This document shows positions 1 to 12,231 of a stretch of DNA of 64,000 nt, in pieces. The notes beneath the pieces are model-generated. The model saw only the letters and a list, made by a program, of their open reading frames with translations, made no database searches and was not told the origin of the DNA. The position numbers and the translations under genes are program-made. Each line of letters begins with the position of its first letter. The first letter of the stretch is position 1. Origin of the DNA: Mactra quadrangularis (lineage: Eukaryota; Mollusca; Bivalvia; Venerida; Mactridae); contig CM046294.1 in assembly GCA_025267735.1 (NCBI GenBank), positions 31,899,222 to 31,963,221 on the forward strand, written 5' to 3'.

Positions 1-610
1 TTGATGGGATTTTTCACATTTATAAACAAGATTCTAAAGTTAAAACTGCGACCAGGCTCAAATCTGTTAACTTTGTTTTGATTCCTCTAGCTCTAACAAA
101 AGTCGACATTTTTGCGCATACGTATATGTACAGTGTGTTTCGATCTGTCCAGAAAAAGAAATTCAAGTCAACATATAACTGAAACAGACTCGTTAACTTA
201 CTCCAGGACCACTTGCAATATTAGATATTACTGCGACTCTTTTAAGGCTGTGAAATGATGTCAGCTAAAAGGAAAACGTGCTCTGGTTTAAAAGCAATTG
301 TTGTATGATGTCAGAAATGTGTGGGGGATGTCGATAAAATGTAGTAATACAATATAATGTATATTAAAATACATATACTAGGAAACCACCCATTAAGAGA
401 ACCTTTCGAACAACAATCAGTAAACAAATTAAATCTTAGTTTTTCTCAATTTACCGATACATCCTTGGAATAATACGTCAACCGGAATGTAACGTAAGTG
501 TCATGTTGATTAGTAGTGCTTAAATTAGAGACACATTTAATATATTTTATGCACTAAGACTTAAAGGGAAACCATGTGTCGCGTGATTTTTTATTTCTGT
601 TATTTAGTCT

Positions 611-664
611 TTTTTTAACAAGTCACAGATTGTAGCATGGTTTGTCATTATGATAGAGTGATGG
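611..664 (+). repeat. Single monomer of the 54-bp minisatellite
   Basis: One copy of the unit that is amplified in B (12,232-12,785) and C (19,888-21,840). It is recognised by the core words cacagattgtagcatgg, gttatcatgat and agagtga. It stands directly before the amplified 28-bp repeat, so both repeat seeds sit side by side in unit A. Confidence 0.75.
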
Positions 665-723
665 TTTGTTTTCATCACACCATTTTCAGCTTTTGTTTGT
701 AATGATAGATATTATTTTTTCTC

Positions 724-1008
724 AACCTTTTTTCAATGGGAAGTGCAATACAACATTTTTTCAATGGGAAGTGCAATACAACATCTTTTTCAATGGGAAG
801 TGCAATACAACATTTTTTCAATGGGAAGTGCAATACAACCTTTTTTCAATGGGAAGTGCAATACAACCTTTTTTCAATGGGAAGTGCAATACAACGTTTT
901 TTTCAATGGGAAGTGCAATACAACGTTTTTTTCAATGGGAAGTGCAATACAACCTTTTTTTTCAATGGGAAGTGCAATACAACCTTTTTTCAATGGGAAG
1001 TGCAATAT
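724..1008 (+). repeat. 28-30 bp minisatellite, ten copies
   Basis: Ten near-identical units each contain caatgggaagtgcaata followed by caac and a run of T. The spacing varies from 28 to 30 bp because the T-run varies. All three forward frames stay open across it only because the unit lacks stops; the predicted peptides are repeat translations, not proteins. Unit C keeps a single degenerate copy of this word right after its own minisatellite (about 21,870-21,890). Confidence 0.95.
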
Positions 1009-2875
1009 TATATTATTCTTTTCAAATCCAATCAATACCATGCATGTTTATTCCATGTAAATGATAGCAAACCTGTACATGTTGGGCTATGGTAGTTTAA
1101 AGCTCTACAATATGCATTATATACTTTAGTTAACTGATTTAATCATTTTAAATAGATATGAAATTGTATTTGTTGTTTCATGTCAACGTGAACAGTGAAG
1201 CTTCTAGTACGATAATCGTATAATCATATTTCTACCTTATTCGTTCCGCGAAATCATAGTTGTATTCTCCGATTCATCTTTTACAGACTCCGTTGGAAAT
1301 TCGGCAATCAAAAAGATCGTGGTAAGGAATATGCTTATGACAAGGGAAATAACTCTTCTAGGAATGGATGAATGAATCAAACTCATTGCTTTTTGTTAAA
1401 TTTAATGAAATTACAACCTCCGATTTTGTTTTAAACATTAATTTACAAAAAAGAAACACCGTGTACGAGTAATGATCTAGAATTACTCTGAGTCTATAGA
1501 AATATACTTTGGGTTTAACTTTGATATAGGAATAAACAGTAAAACAAACAAATGTGATGTCTTAGTAATAAAACCCAGGTTATTCTAGATCATCCCTCAT
1601 AACAATAACATTCAACAATTTTATATCACAGTATGTTTAGCCTCAATCAATATAAATACATTCATAATTATATATATAATGCTATACTCAGAAAATCACG
1701 GCGTTTTTCGTCTAATAAAAGACAAAAAATGACGAAATTTCCCGACTGTACAAAGTAACATTATTTTCCAATGAATATACACATATTATTGCCAAGTTTT
1801 CATCTGTCAAACTCAACATAAGATTAAGTTCTGTATGGATTGATTCTAAATCAAAGTACTGATAGTACTGATGGAACGGTGATACTGAAATTGTGAAACT
1901 AGCGTCTATTTCCTACATAGCAACACGTAATTTTCAAATTGGGCGATGTAACATCAAGTGGGCATATTCTAAATGTTCCGGTAAATTTTGATTGTTAAAT
2001 CGAAATCGTCAGCACAAAATATAAGTTAACCGATAAATGAAGCCTTTTGCAAACACATTTTGTGTAATATGTAATAATATTATGCTATGTTAATCACATT
2101 TAACAAATAGTTCATCACGCAAATATGCGAATGTCAACGACAAGTCGACATTTTACATTTTGTTTACGAATATGACCGGAATCAGCCGAGCAATAAGATC
2201 AGTAACATCCGAAATGTCACTTAATTTGGGATATTAATGACACACCGAGAATATGACATAAACATGACAAATTCCTTTGATCTTTTAAGTATATATCAAT
2301 TACAGTAATGAATATACAATTAAAATTATAAAATCTAAATAAAAATATCACAGATGTGCTATAATCCATTTTTTCTCAACCGTCAAAGCTTGAATATTTC
2401 CACGGTGACTGAATGCATTGTTTTTGTACTGGCGGTCAAACTGTTATTAAAATATCTCGACTAAAGCATATCACACGCAATGAGCAGCTTTACTCGATCA
2501 TAATACACACTTCCTGAAACTCATGGATGTATTGCGACAATAATTTTAACAAACGCATTCACCGTGAAATTATTCATGTTTTGACAGTTGAGAAAAAACG
2601 AAAAATAAACAATATTTGGAACACAATGTCATTTTCCGTAACATTCCAGAAAACGGCTAAAAATTAATAGACGAAATCGATGCTTATACATATCAGCAAG
2701 ATTTGTTAAGTTCAATATTAGACACTGCACATTATGGAGTAATTTCACAGTACAGTTGCAATATATTAACAAAGCAAGTTAGTTGATTGATTCGTTTTCA
2801 AGAACAGTATTAACTTCACTCGCGGTAAATAATTGTTTGCTGTTTATTACCTTCGCAAGCTGATTGATTTAAACT

Positions 2876-2881
2876 TTTATT
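2876..2881 (-). promoter_or_regulatory. Polyadenylation signal AATAAA, unit A
   Basis: On the minus strand the hexamer AATAAA lies about 340 nt past the stop codon of the small open frame at 3,224-3,367. The same hexamer in the same sequence context occurs in B (13,602-13,607) and C (24,241-24,246). Its position fits the end of a terminal exon with a short 3' UTR. Use in vivo is inferred. Confidence 0.5.
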
Positions 2882-3223
2882 GACATATCGACATGCGCTA
2901 TATTTGTTATAACATGCAATCAATGTATGTTGGCTACCTTCAGGTAATATGTCTCGTAAAAATGGTTCAATATTTACTGCCACTTACAATTTATCAATCG
3001 GAGAACCTCATATATCATTATTCTTAAATCTCAACATAATTTTACGAAAGAATACAAACATACACGTTGTTTAACGATCTACTTTCTGCACAACTTTACT
3101 CAAACAATTGATCGAGCATTTCCGACCGTATAAAATCATACAAATAACGAAAAGTGTAAGTTTGGCATAGCGATTGATGTAAATCCTTTTTTTTGAAAAG
3201 TGATCAAAACTTTTAAAGTAAAA

Positions 3224-3367
3224 TTATCTTAGAATTCTTGCAACAAAAAACATAAGTAACATAAATATAACAAGTACAAATATCACTGGAGCTACCACAC
3301 CAAACACAGATAAAGCAATGTTGTATGTTTCTGACGAAGCAGTCACAGCTTCTGTAGTAACGTTCAT
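3224..3367 (-). CDS. Stalk plus transmembrane terminal exon or micro-protein, copy A
   Basis: A 47-codon frame (ATG at 3,365-3,367, TAA at 3,224-3,226) codes for a short Thr/Ser/Glu-rich segment beginning MNVTTEAVTAS with one N-glycosylation sequon (NVT). A hydrophobic helix of about 25 residues follows (roughly residues 18-43), and then the tail RILR. The layout is that of the juxtamembrane end of a single-pass surface protein. An in-frame TAA lies ten codons plus a few bases upstream, and a possible splice acceptor (CTGTAG) ends one base before the ATG. So it is either the last exon of a longer gene whose earlier exons lie at higher coordinates, or a free-standing micro-protein. Copies B and C have the same length without indels and mostly synonymous differences. 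I do not recognise the family; function is unknown. Confidence 0.5.
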   Translation of the reverse strand: MNVTTEAVTASSETYNIALSVFGVVAPVIFVLVIFMLLMFFVARILR

Positions 3368-3799
3368 ACTACAGGTGTACGTTTTTGGGCACACCCATAA
3401 ACATTAAGTTAAGTCACTAAGTGTCATAAACATCTAAATGGTGTATACATCAAAGTCAAGTTCCACATACAATAAATTCCAAATATAATATCATGAAGTT
3501 ATATTCCACATTTGTATACATAAAGTTCCACGGTTTTTATGCATCAAACTTTGCAATGTGTATACGTAAAGTCGAGTGCACCAAACTTTCTACAATAACT
3601 TCCACTAAGTTTACATAAGTTTCACAATAGGTATATATAAGACATACGTAATTTCAGGTTATGCACGTACCGCGGTAAATCCTACATAGGTATACACCAT
3701 GTTACACGATTTTTATACAGTCTGTTTCACAACGTGTATACATAAAGTCAAGTTCATAACTCATTCGTCATTAAATTGTACAGTCATTTATATAAAGAA

Positions 3800-4165
3800 A
3801 TGTTTAACAATTTGTATACATTAAATAATGTTTCACAATTTGTATACATTAGTAAAGTTTCGCAATTTGTATACATTAGTAAAGTTTCACAATTTGTTTA
3901 CATTAACTAAAGTTTCACAATTTTTGTATACATTAAGTAAAGTTTCACAATTTGTATACATTAAGTAATGTTCAAAATTTGTAAACACTGTTTTTAGTTC
4001 TACAATTTGTGTATATCAAGGTAAGTTTCACAATTTGTATACATTGAGTTAAGTTTTACAATTTGTACACTAAAAGGAAAGTTCCATAATTTATGTACAT
4101 TAAGTAAGATGTTACAATTTATATTCATTAGTTTAAGTCTCACAATATGTGTACACTTGCATTTT
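3800..4165. repeat. Degenerate AT-rich minisatellite, about 28 bp, unit A
   Basis: About a dozen imperfect units are built on gtttcacaatttgtatacattaag, with one- to several-base length changes. More decayed relatives (gtatacataaagt, ttccac) extend back to about 3,400. The array lies upstream, on the minus strand, of the small open frame, so it would be intronic if that frame is a terminal exon. Equivalent arrays stand at 15,060-15,310 and 25,010-25,600. Confidence 0.85.
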
Positions 4166-5514
4166 ACATTAAGCTCTAGTTAATAAATCCCTCTTTAGAT
4201 ATAAATTCGATTAGATGTTTGTAAATACAAATTTATTAAATGATTTAATCTTAAAAAAGAAATACTGTATTAGTTTTTTCAATTATGTAATTATCTTTTA
4301 TCATCCAAACTAATATTTAGTTATATACGAATTCCATAATGGCAAAACAAACTGAGAAAATCCTTGTTAATAAATCGTGGATGTTTTTTTCTTGATCATA
4401 ATACAATAGGGAATAAGATATGTTCTTCAATAAAACTCATAACCAGTTTCTCTAGACAGTAACATATGTTTTCAAAACATTTTTCAATTCAGCCAATACG
4501 TCTTAATGTGAAACAAATAACAATAATCTATTTTATGAGTAGTCATTTCCAAAGCGCCTTGTCCACACTGAGCACGCACACAGAGAAACTTTTGAATCTC
4601 AAACACTATTTGGTGTTTCTTTTCATTAAAATTCTGAACCACAATTTTTTCACATTAAAACATCACATAAAGATGTTCATCTTCCCATGATCTTACATTG
4701 TGTGTCAGAAAGTTGGCTGATAACAATAATTTATGATTCCATATAGAGCGTTAAGGTGGATAAACTCAGACACATTCTACCGAGAAATTTAGTTTGCTTC
4801 TTTTAGTTTAATAAACTCCATAAATCACATCAAAATTGGTTCAAAATACTTCAATTAAAAGTCATTATCATCTGTAGAAATCTCTTGTAGTGATATTTAT
4901 TGAAATCTAAATCAATTGCAACTGGTAAATTCAAATGAAAATGTTTTAGTGAGACTGTCTTTATTGTTTCAGCTTCTGTTGCAATATCATTTTCAAATTG
5001 TGTTGCACCTCTGGGATCACGGCGTAAAAGCTTTGATCGTTTAGTGTCTTGTTACACAACTCACACATCTATTTAAAATGCTTAGTAGATCAACCTATGG
5101 TTTATACGTATAAGCTTCTCCGTTTTGATTCACGATCAGTACGCTAACTAAGTTCCAAACAAGCAATTTAGATAGCTATACACCAGTGAGCTTGACTTAT
5201 AAGACGTCCATATAGTTGTAAATCAAAGACCTCGAGTTATACGACTTTCTTGTAGTTGTAAATTGAAGGTTTCTGACTTGTATAATATCCGGTTTTTTTT
5301 GTACATCCAGGGTCTCGACTTATAAGTGAGTACGTACGGTATATACATTAAGTTAACACTAATCGCGTGCCCTGATTCTTTCAGACGCATAAACTAACAT
5401 TAAACCGACATTATATGGTTCACAGTTAATTCCAATGTTATAATTTAACTAAAATAAACGAGATATTTCTCCAATATATTTTCTCACACTGTAATTGAGA
5501 ATGATCACAAAATA

Positions 5515-5573
5515 CTATAAAATATATAGTTTCTCTCGTGCCAATTTTCTGATTATATTTTCGAAGTGACGTA
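5515..5573 (-). promoter_or_regulatory. Conserved TATA-like and CRE-like pair, unit A
   Basis: On the minus strand a CRE-like TACGTCA word (5,567-5,573) lies about 40 bp before an AT-rich TATA-like box, ctatatattttatag (5,515-5,529). Both words and their spacing recur at 16,600-16,658 and 26,527-26,584 within a block that has few differences. The pair faces the small open frame about 2.1 kb downstream. A promoter role is inferred; AT-rich DNA makes TATA-like words common. Confidence 0.25.
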
Positions 5574-6179
5574 GTTATATCAGTAGTTTTCCTATTCTAC
5601 AACTCTACTTGTTAATGAGATTTACATCCCACTTAGAAATGTATCCAACTTGTTCCGGTAAACCTTTTTGTTCGCAAAATATTTCGTTTCTGAAAACACT
5701 GACTGATTCAGTTCATATATGTTAAGATTCCGTTGAATTTTATGAGTTTTCATAAATCATTTTTATAAACAAATAAATAAGTGTTAAATTTCACTGCGGC
5801 TACATCCACTTCTAAACTCATGAAATGCAAACGACAGTGTTTCTTGACAATGTAAATTGCGAATGAAGTTCCAAGAAAAAGTATTCATAGTTGACGGTGT
5901 CTGGTAGATCTGTAGAAGATTTTGTTTGCGTTTTGATAACGTGTCTGTATTTATAAGGAGAAGAAACGATCATTTTAATTTGAAATTCTTAATTAAAAGA
6001 TAAGAAAATCTCATTAAAACTTTATTTCTGAATTCCAAACAAATAATCCATCGAAGAAATAATGTCTATTTGTCTGTAGAAGACCATTTCTTGAAAGTGT
6101 CATGATATTATAAATAATCCTTCCTAAAGTTCACTCAACTATACACAAACGTTTTAATCATTCACATTCTTGCTATATA

Positions 6180-7627
6180 CGAGGGTTGATCCAGAAGTAA
6201 TGAGACAAAGTCTATAACTTTCAAAGTTCGTGTAATAAAATTATAAAATTATAACTATGCGTCACAATTTTTAATTATCTATTAACTCACCAAATATTAT
6301 ACTGTTTCTTCTATTATTGAAAAAAATATATAGCTTTATATTGGTCATGGTTCGGTATATCGCCGCACGCCATTATAGCGTCATTTATCAATTATCACTA
6401 CGGTCTCTTTCAGTAACAGTTTTTATCAAATAGTACGCCAAAACGAATGGAACACATACGACGTGACGTCAGAAGTGTATATTGTTGACGGTTAAATTTT
6501 GATTGACATCGGTGCAAACGTTTGCGTTCCACACTATAAAAACTTAACCTACGGAAGAAGAAAATATGGCAAAATCAGACAAAATGGCGCAACCCACAGT
6601 TATTCAATATTTTACAAAATAGGCGAAACGCCAAAAAAAACTGTGGACATGTTGAATCTAACATCGGTGAAAATGCCTGTAAGCAGGGTACTTGTCAACC
6701 GCCGGTTTAGGAGGTTTGAAGATGGTGAGGAAGTTCTAGATGATAAAAATAAACCAGAAAGAACGTCTGAGAGTAGACAAATTTGTAATGTAAAGCGCGC
6801 ATCCGACGTCATTAACGATAATAGGCTGATGACTATTTGCGAATTAGCAGACGAACTAGAAAAGAAAATGCAGTCCATTCAGTTGAAACACTCATCGTCA
6901 CCTCTGCCGATAAAGGCCTGGGTATCTAGAGCAGTTGGTATGCACATGTTCATTGTGTTTTTTCATGCAAGGTGCCCTACTCTCCCGTGCAGTACTAAAA
7001 AGTTATGCAGTAAATTTCAAGTTCTGATTCAATTAAAGTATTCAAATGAGACAAGTTTAGAATAAATAACATAATCTAAGCCAACATGATTTTTTTTATT
7101 AGAAAACGAATTTCGTAGATTGAATTTTACAAGTACGTCCGCCATATTGGATATTTTTAGCGCTAGCATAAGTTCTAAATCAAAGCAGGTGCCCGCTTCC
7201 TTGGTTTCGAAACATTTACAGCAGAAATTTTGTCTCTCAATTTGACTGTGTACGAAGGACTTGTGCATTTTTTATGTCATCACTGGACTCAGACTGGTTC
7301 AATGATATGCTCAGCCAGTTGATACATAGAATTGAACGGTGTATCCCAGCCAATGCAACTCCTTTGAGAAAGAGTGACACTATGTAAGTAAAGGCTATTC
7401 AACTTTATTAAGACGTCGTTGACGTCAAATATCTGTGGCCTGCGGCGGGATACGTTACCCTACATAGATCAGGAAAGTATAGCTCGAGATTTAGAAAACG
7501 CATATGCATGATTTTTCACACCCGTATAGAAAACTACTTTTTACACAACTGTTGTAATTTTCAAGTTTATTCCACGATCGGTTTGGGATTTATGGCGTTT
7601 GTCTCATTACTTCTGGATCACCCCTCG
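6180..7627 (+). mobile_element. Mariner-like element, internally decayed
   Basis: The ends are inverted repeats of about 30 bp: cgagggttgatccagaag at the left, and the right end reads cgaggggtgatccagaag on the opposite strand, a single mismatch over 30 positions. A TA dinucleotide flanks each end (6,178-6,179 and 7,628-7,629), the classic Tc1/mariner target duplication. Units B (near 17,237) and C (near 27,197) carry the uninterrupted site, gctatata followed by A-rich sequence. So the insertion happened in A after the units duplicated, or is polymorphic between them. At 1,448 bp it is near full length for a mariner but encodes only broken transposase pieces. Confidence 0.9.
6499..7387 (+). 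pseudogene. Mariner transposase remnant
   Basis: The N-terminal helix-turn-helix region is readable within 6,590-6,880. It contains the words IFYKIGETPKKTVDMLN, RRFRRFEDGEEVLDD and NDNRLMTICELADEL, matching the usual order of the mariner/SETMAR-type HTH domain (short helix, W/R-rich recognition helix, acidic linker, D-R-L-T-I-E-L-A-E-L helix). The frame stays open to 7,065 but loses family resemblance after about 6,890. The catalytic D,D-D core is not recognisable. A C-terminal scrap at 7,274-7,387 (SDWFNDMLSQLIHRIERC) resembles the last helix of these transposases. The conventional start is missing; the first 30 codons are probably untranslated leader. The element cannot encode its own transposase. 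Confidence 0.8.
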
Positions 7628-7959
7628 TAAATCAATTGTTTTCTGCCTGATAATTCCATTTTAATACGTATTGACTTAATACTGTCCACATCTGCATAGA
7701 CACGACTTATATTCAATATCGGTCGTCTAATTTCATTATCTCAGCTATAAAGCAAACGCCATTGGTGTTTATTTTGCCATTAAAATCATTGCGCAACACC
7801 TGTACTCGACAAAAAAGTAGTTCCAAAAATGTTCAGCATTTCAACGGATATGACATATCAAACGTTTTGTTAACCAACTTATATTAGTTCTATAATCCAA
7901 ATGTCATTTTATCCAAGTTGCTGTTAGAACTCTCAGCTAATTAGTATTGAGTGAAAAAA

Positions 7960-8130
7960 GTTAATAATCAATACAGGCGATACAAAAACCAACCAAGCCG
8001 CCACCACGCCAATTGGCTCATTTAAATATATGACATTAACGCCGCGTTTGTCTAAAATCAAGATTTATTGTCGCTCTAAATTGAACATTGTTGAATAAAT
8101 TCACATGTAGCGTTTCTGTTTTGAATTGTT
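7960..8130. other. Conserved block near the unit 3' end, unit A
   Basis: About 170 bp containing gccgccaccacgcc and the word attaacgccgcgtttgtctaaa is retained with little change in B (17,565-17,740) and C (27,525-27,695). It is GC-richer than its surroundings. No conserved reading frame crosses the three copies: indels shift all frames. A promoter or enhancer role for the minus-strand transcription unit is possible but unproven. Confidence 0.3.
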
Positions 8131-8579
8131 GATATTGTATACAGTATTAGAAACATTCATAGCAGGAGTGCTTAGGTCTTGGAGTGTTTACCGACTCACC
8201 TGTGTTCTAAGGTTTATTTTATGACATATATGAAGGTGTTAGGTTGCACTGATACAAACAGGCATGAGTCTATATTGTTTCGGTTGGGAACGATGAAACT
8301 GACGCAAAATCAAAATAAATGCGATCACCGAAAATGCCGTTTTAATTTCCGGTCATTGCTACGCCTCTATTTAGCGCCATTGTCTTATATCAATGGTTAA
8401 TTGCTTTATCAGTCTTATTTTGTCTTTGAGTGCAGGGATAATCATTTATCGAGAAAAATAAATACTTTCTCGTCACACCCATAGGAACTCAACTATAGAA
8501 TGGTATTTATTTTTTAACAAAATTTGACTGTTACGATCATCTTTCAAAATATCAGCTGTTATTACTGTATACAGGTGAC

Positions 8580-9570
8580 CATTCTAAAAAGCAGACGTAT
8601 ATATTAAATGTAACATATTAGATAGGATAAACAAGACCCGGTCCAATCCTACTTTTAACACTGCGACCAGGAACATATAAAAAAATCTTCGATTTTTAAG
8701 TTTAGCGCTAAACATCTTTTTACATTTATTATGATGTTGAATATATTTAGTTGATGCAGATCGGGAAAAGGAGAAATCAACGCCTGGACAACTCGATCAA
8801 CCTGAAATATTAATTATAAATAATTGAGTGATCTGGATAAAAAGTACTTTTATTAAACAGAAGTGATTTTTATGATAATATAATCGTGTATAGAAAATGT
8901 TTGTGAATAAAATTCAACTAATGTTAGATTTTTTTTTTCAGAAAAGCACAGGACATAATCTTTATTAACGCGTGTTACATTTATATTAGGTAACAAGATG
9001 GGAAATAATTTTAGTTACAAGAGTTGCATTAAAAAGAATATTGCATAACATTGTGTCAGTTGAGTTGTTTTTACTGCGTGTTAAAATAAGTATGATTATT
9101 ATAATTTAAGTTTCAATCATTAATACATTGTACATGTATGTCGACAATTGATTTTCATGAGTTTTACTAGTTAACATGAATTAGTCATTCATTTAATGAT
9201 TGTTGATTGTGATTTGTAAGAAAATGTGGTAATTGTTCATTTTTATGAACAGAAGTAGAAGTACTGTTTACAGTTTATTTCGTTCTCCCAGTACAAGTCT
9301 ATTTGTGAAATGAGGTTAGAAACAATTAAACAATTACATGTAATGTATATGTAATGTATAACATTTAACAACAAATATACATGGCTGTGGATAGATAAAC
9401 AACTAAACTGCATATAGCATGTATAAAAGTTTAGATACAAAATAACGAAGAGAAGAGAAAGGTTGATTAATTTGGGAACAATTTTTTTAAGAGATTAAGA
9501 ATTATTAGCCATGTAGTGGTCTGAAACCTGCAAAAGTACTTCATTGATAAACTTTCCCAGTTTTGAACAC
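8580..9570. other. Unassigned AT-rich spacer between A and B
   Basis: I see no gene, RNA or repeat structure here. It is not shared with B or C apart from a short word (cactgcgaccagg) resembling the start of unit A. The short open frames are consistent with chance in AT-rich DNA. Confidence 0.6.
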
Positions 9571-9574
9571 CTTT

Positions 9575-10363
9575 TTATCGTCTGTAGTATTTATAATATT
9601 CTGAAAAGTACCTATTTGGATAGGCAGAAGTGTTTGGATGGCGGACTGGTTTTCTTTCTTGTGTGAAGTGTAGACATTTAAATAAATAATGAAACTCATC
9701 CGCATTTTCGTTATAATTACATAAATGGCACTTTCTATCTAAAAATCCTGGTTCGACCATAGACCCCTTTTAATAAATAATTTATTGTTACACAGTCTTA
9801 AGTTTATGATCGACTTTAATAATTTACCATGAAGTATATCTAACAAGTTTTTAAGACCATGTGCGACCTTGTAAAGTCTGAAATTAAAACATTTATATGA
9901 AGTGTTAATATCTGGTTTCCATTTTTTGGCAGACTTGGCAGACAAAATATTTACTAGTGTTTACTGTAAATGTTTTTGGAGCAGGTGTTATTTTGAGTTA
10001 GCCAAATATAATGTAGTCTGTATTCGTCGAGAATTGATTTAACAAATTTATTCATTCATATTCGTGACTGTTTTGAGAACAGCCCGTCATTATGATTTTT
10101 AAAGAATGTAGAGGATAATTTATCATTGGATGACTTTATATAATACCAAATCCAATTGTGTCTTGTTACTGCTTATTGATAGAGGTACCCGACCTGAATC
10201 CTCGTAAAGCAGTAAGTTTGGGGTGCCTATGAATATGTAGAAGGCGTTTAAAGAAGTCAGAATGAACCTTTTCTATAGCTAACAAGTCACTGAAAGTTAT
10301 GTTATGATAAATTTTTATCATGATTTTAGGCAGGATGGCAAAATACATAAAAACATATTTCAC
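9575..10363 (-). pseudogene. Non-LTR retrotransposon (LINE) ORF2 C-terminal fragment
   Basis: Read on the minus strand from 10,363 to 9,575, broken frames give pieces in the order expected past the reverse transcriptase domain of molluscan LINEs. These are IEKVHSDFFKRLLHIH, then RVPLSISSNKTQLDLVLYK, then SILDEYRLHYIWLTQNN, then YKCFNFRLYKVAHG, and finally CHLCNYNENADEFHYLFKC with FTQERK. The CxxC...H...C word is the usual terminal zinc-knuckle-like motif. At least three frameshifts or stops separate the pieces, so it is a dead 5'-truncated copy. No catalytic reverse transcriptase motif (FADD) is present. It sits in the spacer between tandem units A and B. Confidence 0.75.
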
Positions 10364-10379
10364 GCGGTTGATTTTTACT

Positions 10380-11410
10380 TAAATTGTTTGTTTAACAAAC
10401 TACACTACATGTAGTAGTTGTAGTAAAACTTACCAATTTCACTGCGCAATTAATGTTACTTTTAATTGAACAAGAAACAGTTTGACTAACAAATAGCGAT
10501 CTACAAACGATACATTTCGTATTATATGTACATTACTTTGATAAATGATTTAACGATTAAATAAAGAACCTCGTTTCGGCATAGCAGTGATTCAAACTTA
10601 AACTATTATTAATGATACTCATATGCAAAACATACTACGCGATCGGCACTTTAAACGAAATATTTATTTTTAGTGCTAATCTTTTCTTTAAAAAAATACT
10701 CAATAACCCAACCAACAATTGTATTTAACTCTATTATATATGATATGGTGTGAGTAAATCCCATTGTTGAAATGTCGCTACACGTGGGCTGGTTTGCCTA
10801 TACTTTGGGTTGAGTTGTCCACGGGTTGAGTTGTACCATAACCTGCAGATCCAATCAATTGAACAACTAGACCGAGTGTGCAGTCATTGTTCAAAAATCC
10901 TCCATGATGCTATTATTATCTTCTCTAAAATAGGTAATATCGCATACCTTGTATGGAGCCAGTGAAAATTTAACAAAGTATACACCTCCCTTATATGAGC
11001 TAGCTCAGATTTGTTGTAAACACCTTTTCACAGTAAGCAGTACATTAACAAGACATTTTACCAAAATTCCCTTTATGTGAAACACCAGTTAACATACAAA
11101 TAGTATCAGACTCCTGTCTTCTAAATGATTCAATTTATTTTTGCTCATTTATGCAAAGAAGATTTTCATCACTATTGGGTATTATTCCTGTTTTTTTAGA
11201 CCCAAGCAATTCAGATTAAGTTACAGCACGGTGTTGCAACTATGCATTAATTGGATTGAAATCGAACAGGCATAGAGCTTGCTGTTCAAAACGCATTGTA
11301 ACCACTTTTTAATTAAATTCCGGATTTATTTTAAATTTAAGTATTGAAGATAATTGTGTCTAAACTCCAGAAATGAATGCGCTAAACTTGAGCGCTGTCA
11401 GCGCTTTGTT
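10380..11410. other. Unassigned spacer before unit B
   Basis: About 1 kb of AT-rich sequence with no reading frame or RNA that I can support. Small local features are a doubled gggttgagttgt near 10,810-10,840 and a short hairpin agcgctgtcagcgct near 11,393-11,407 just before the B unit begins. Confidence 0.6.
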
Positions 11411-12231
11411 TAAATATGTAAACTTTGTTTCGATACATCTGACGAAAAGTGGGGATTTTCTGCACTTGCGTACACTAAGTACCGTTTGTTTTTCAATATG
11501 TTCGGGGAAAGTTCAAAGAGTTTCAAGTAAATATTATTAAACAGCCGAATTAAGTTGAAGCAGAACCGCTAGTCAAGATGAATTACTTTAATGCTGTAGA
11601 GAAACGTCCGATCTGAATAAACTCGTGTCCTGCCGTAAATATCAATACGTTGTTTGATGTAAGAACTTTGTTGAAGGATGTCAATACAATGATTTATCAC
11701 ATAGGTATTAAAACCTTAGAGGAAATCATCCATTAAAAGAGAACTTATCAATCAAAAGTAAATAGATAGTATCAAGATTCTAAAATCTTAGTTTGTTTCA
11801 ATTAACCGATAAATCGTTGGAATAATATGTCAACTAGAATCTAACGTAAGTGTCGTGTTTATTAGTAGTGCTTAATTAAGAAACACAATTCAATTTTATA
11901 TACTTATACCCGAAAGGAAATTATGTGTCGCGTGAGTTTAATTTCTGTTTTGTGACTATGACAATGGCATCTTTGTAGCCACATCTCTTTATGTGGTTAC
12001 CAAGTATGTGGTAACACGCAATTTGATGAAAACCAAGTTTCTTTTATCAATTACTGGCTAAAATTTACAAGTTACAGTTGAATGAAGAAAACATTAAGAA
12101 AAGCTCACTATAATAAGAACTTAATAAAATGAATGTTAATGACGTTGTTCTTTGTGTATTTGGTCAATAAGATTAGTCTTAATTTAAGTCTAAATAGACA
12201 TGTAGTTATTTGACCTAATGACCTAGATTCT

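Larger units (their letters stand above)
1..8575. repeat. Tandem unit A of the left array (first of three)
   Basis: This segment aligns collinearly with 11,416-19,225 and 19,255-28,260. Shared landmarks, in order, are a minisatellite locus near 610-1,010, a conserved block at 2,810-3,000, the small minus-strand open frame at 3,224-3,367, an AT-rich minisatellite at 3,800-4,165, a conserved block at 4,320-4,450, a TATA/CRE-like block at 5,515-5,573 and a block at 7,960-8,130. The unit may begin before base 1. It differs from B and C by a mariner insertion (6,180-7,627), by amplification of a 28-bp repeat, and by lacking about 1 kb that B holds before the final 235 bp. Stretches between landmarks (1,020-2,800, 4,700-5,500, 5,640-6,180) show only AT-rich non-coding sequence. 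Confidence 0.85.

Noticed and set aside
666..1095. Overlapping plus-strand open frames of 105-132 codons
   Set aside because: They are translations of the 28-30 bp minisatellite in three frames; the repeated peptides arise from the repeat.
3800..4165. CRISPR-like array
   Set aside because: Units abut without unique spacers of constant length and the genome is animal; it is a minisatellite.
4980..5090. Minus-strand frame in A reading CELCNKTLNDQSFYAVIPEV
   Set aside because: The B copy has an in-frame stop and several replacements, and C lacks the segment. No sign of selection.
8179..8400. Plus-strand frame related to one at 27,681-27,929
   Set aside because: The block is conserved, but the B copy and indels break the frame, so conservation is not at the protein level.
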